Shown: positions 5,055-6,153 of the stretch, one piece after another | Layout of the letters: every line of letters starts with the position of its first letter | Numbering within the stretch: the first letter of the stretch is position 1 | Assembly: GCA_934247115.1 (NCBI GenBank) | Contig: CAKQIY010000070.1 | Coordinates: 1-6,153, forward strand | Source: an uncultured Coprococcus sp. | Lineage (GTDB): Bacteria; Bacillota; Clostridia; Lachnospirales; Lachnospiraceae | DNA length: 6,153 bases | Reading direction: 5' to 3' | Translations under genes and position numbers: made by a program | Notes under the pieces: model-generated | Told to the model about the DNA's origin: nothing | Seen by the model: the letters and a program-made list of their open reading frames with translations, nothing else | Database searches by the model: none

Positions 5055-5138
5055 CTACTTAGTTAGTCTATTCTTAAGTAAATCTTCACTGATAAAACAA
5101 GGTGGATCATCGAAATCCGACATGCTTTTTTCAAGCAT
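5055..5138 (-). CDS. Possible 27-residue peptide or gene remnant
   Basis: The frame MLEKSMSDFDDPPCFISEDL plus LKNRLTK is open from the ATG at 5136-5138 to a TAG at 5055-5057. A GTG at 5153 would add five residues (VNQRR). AGAAGG lies directly against the ATG, too close for normal initiation; the inner ATG (5121-5123) has AAGGA 14 bases away, which is far. The composition looks protein-like, so it may be the tail of a lost gene. Inside it a 6-bp hairpin (5122-5127 with 5133-5138) spans the two ATGs. This fills most of the gap 5024-5181, where I see no other gene and no good promoter. Confidence 0.25.
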   Translation of the reverse strand: MLEKSMSDFDDPPCFISEDLLKNRLTK

Positions 5139-5181
5139 CCTTCTCTGATTCACCTAGCATTTGTGTTTTATATAAAAAATA

Positions 5182-5574
5182 TTAATACTTGAAATCTTCG
5201 AAGAAAAAGCGATACGCCACTTTTTTTGTACCATCAAAATTAATCAGTTCAATTTTTATATATTCGTCAGTACATTCAATATCATAATTTTTAGCTGACA
5301 GCTTCTCCCCTTGATTGCTGATTCTTGTTTTAAAGGAGATCATATTAACCTTATTAATGTGGTCAAAAATAGAGATTTCAACCTGAGTGTCACCATCAAA
5401 TATTGTATCACCTATTTCTTCACCAACAATCACGTAATCTCCGGCATTAATACTCTCTCTAAACCATTCTTTTGTTGAATAATTAAAAAAATAATGAATT
5501 GCAGTATATGAGCCAGTAATCAATACCAAAACTATTAAAACAATAATAATACTTACATAAGCCTTTTTATTCAT
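5182..5574 (-). CDS. Small single-pass membrane or exported protein, unknown function
   Basis: The ATG (5572-5574) follows GAGAGGAG (5580-5587, spacing 5), giving 130 residues. MNKKAY and a long hydrophobic stretch (about 7-29) form an uncleaved anchor or signal peptide; there is no lipobox cysteine. The outer part is about 100 residues of predicted strands, with DYVIVGEEIGDTIFDGDTQV (46-65) and near the end NYDIE-TDEYIKIEL followed by YRFFFE. That closing pattern recalls small Firmicute lipoproteins with a single beta domain, but I cannot name the family. The start overlaps the stop of the chimeric CPBP frame by 8 bases (ATGAATAA), so it was probably the second gene of an operon whose first gene has been damaged. 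Strongly AT-rich. Confidence 0.75.
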   Translation of the reverse strand: MNKKAYVSIIIVLIVLVLITGSYTAIHYFFNYSTKEWFRESINAGDYVIVGEEIGDTIFDGDTQVEISIFDHINKVNMISFKTRISNQGEKLSAKNYDIECTDEYIKIELINFDGTKKVAYRFFFEDFKY

Positions 5575-6007
5575 TTTTTCTCCTCTCTAATACGAATTCA
5601 GCAAATGCATCTCGTGCTGCCTTGGATTGATTTGCTTTGAAATCATACTTAAACAGTGGCCAGCGAATTACGCTCATGTACTTATTTTTTGTATAAATAT
5701 ATGTAGTATCTACATTCATATATGCACAAAGTATCAACCCACGAAATACATACTCCTCCACAACTGCCGACACGATAGCAAATGCTATCATGGCAAGCCA
5801 GATCGGATATTTTGTTATATACTCCGAACTGTCCGCACCAGCCGAGGACAGGAACGCTGCAAGTGCTGAAAGCACCAGTGCGATCGGTATGCCACATACT
5901 GAGATACCGACGCTCTGCAGGAGCGTTTTCATCTTTGGTCGTTCAAATGGGATCTGAAACTCCGCTTTTCTGCTTCTTGCCATGAATACTGCAAATAGCA
6001 TCGTCAT
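5567..6007 (-). pseudogene. Truncated CPBP-family membrane protease fused to an unrelated tail
   Basis: Residues 1-93 carry the first conserved part of a CPBP (CAAX-type/Abi) intramembrane protease: hydrophobic segments about 32-56 and 66-83, then VVEEYVFRG with the EExxxR motif as Glu84, Glu85 and Arg89. CPBP proteins are usually 200-300 aa with further helices carrying the FxxxH and second His motifs. These are absent. From about residue 94 the sequence changes to a soluble, AT-richer tail (TTYIYTKNKYM, then VIRWPLFKYDFKANQSKAAR) that I do not recognise. The start is also broken: no ribosome site precedes the ATG, and in-frame sequence upstream meets a TGA inside the repeat at 6025-6034. 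So both ends look lost. The tail overlaps the next gene by 8 bases, so the tail rather than the CPBP part is the native neighbour of that gene. It might still be translated, but protease activity is unlikely. Confidence 0.65.
5697..5721. repeat. Imperfect palindrome near the CPBP/tail junction
   Basis: ATGTAG (5701-5706) is inverted as CTACAT (5710-5715) around TAT, and four more pairs follow outward (5697-5700 with 5718-5721) if two bases (5716-5717) are bulged out. It lies just after the point where CPBP homology stops (about 5730), so it could be related to the join, but it also encodes ordinary residues and may be chance in AT-rich DNA. Confidence 0.3.
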
Positions 6008-6024
6008 AAAATAAGGTTCACATT

Positions 6025-6067
6025 GGTGTCAGGTACAGATAAACAAAAGTTTATTTACACCTGACAC
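6025..6067. repeat. GGTGTCAGGT-type palindromic element
   Basis: GTGTCAGGT (6026-6034) faces ACCTGACAC (6059-6067). Inside, ATAAAC (6039-6044) faces GTTTAT (6049-6054) around AAAA. Two mismatches and two further pairs separate the stems, giving one 42-base hairpin. Similar GTGTCAGGT/ACCTGACAC palindromes occur, as I recall, next to IS200/REP-type (Y1) transposase genes in Clostridia, which makes a REP-like mobile repeat the leading reading; a terminator is less likely because no T-tract follows on either strand. The beginning of the CPBP frame is lost at its left edge. Confidence 0.6.
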
Positions 6068-6153
6068 TTTCATTATCCCCGGAAATATCTCTACCACATT
6101 TTTTCTACAAGCTCTATATAATACCAATTCTTTGTAATCTGAATTATCCTAAT
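6068..6153. other. Unassigned stretch at the window end
   Basis: No gene with a start and ribosome site is visible. One minus-strand frame is open from 6148 through the palindromic element to a TGA at about 6030 (DNSDYKELVLYRACRKNVVE, then IFPGIMKVSGVNK and on). It may be the damaged end of another gene running into the repeat. I do not recognise it. Confidence 0.3.

Noticed and set aside
5024..5100. Promoter for the lipoprotein gene 4445-5023
   Set aside because: Tested pairs such as TAGACT/CATTAT have weak hexamers and would start inside the ribosome site.
1..6153. CRISPR array, tRNA or rRNA gene, complete insertion sequence
   Set aside because: No regularly spaced repeat array, no tRNA cloverleaf or rRNA core, and no transposase frame was found; only the short palindromic repeats listed are present.

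Overview
This window looks like a piece of a low-to-mid GC Clostridia chromosome, most likely of the Lachnospiraceae type. The basis is the strong AGGAGG-type ribosome binding sites, the lipoproteins with acidic Ser/Thr/Glu-rich linkers, a membrane-anchored XRE regulator, a DUF5684-like membrane protein and a CPBP-type membrane protease fragment. The taxonomic guess is inference. Every gene I can support lies on the minus strand, so the window reads biologically from high coordinates to low.

From right to left: (a) 6153-5567 holds an unexplained stretch, a GGTGTCAGGT-type inverted repeat (6026-6067), and a CPBP protease fragment cut at its N-terminus next to the repeat and fused after its EExxxR motif to an unrelated AT-rich tail. 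(b) 5574-5182 is a small membrane-anchored protein whose start overlaps the end of that chimera. (c) 5181-5024 is a gap with one possible 27-residue ORF. (d) 5023-4445 is a lipoprotein with a GTG start and a textbook terminator (UUCG loop plus U-tract). (e) 4444-4151 is a 294-base gap with several inverted repeats, a gene-end remnant and a second GGTGTCAGGT copy. (f) 4150-3611 is a SUKH/Syd-like protein of the kind that serves as immunity protein in polymorphic toxin systems, with no intact toxin in view. (g) 3610-3494 is a promoter region with a perfect dyad on the -10 box and a CcpA-cre-like site. (h) 3493-3131 is a three-helix DUF5684-like protein followed by a strong terminator. (i) 3060-2899 is a decayed C-terminal piece of a RhuM-family gene.

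(j) 2812-1 is more ordered and less AT-rich. It holds a transmembrane XRE regulator, an exported protein made of two related halves whose start overlaps the regulator's stop, and then a lipoprotein with its own probable promoter and a 16-bp-arm hairpin in its leader. The regulator and its overlapping exported partner look like a one-component signalling unit that could sense something outside the membrane. The lipoprotein may be a target or a third component. That link is inference from order, overlap and topology.

The right two thirds (about 2.9-6.15 kb) reads as accessory DNA: short AT-rich orphan genes, at least three gene remnants, and two copies of a repeat next to gene breakpoints. The left third reads as an ordinary but poorly characterised signalling and surface-protein operon.
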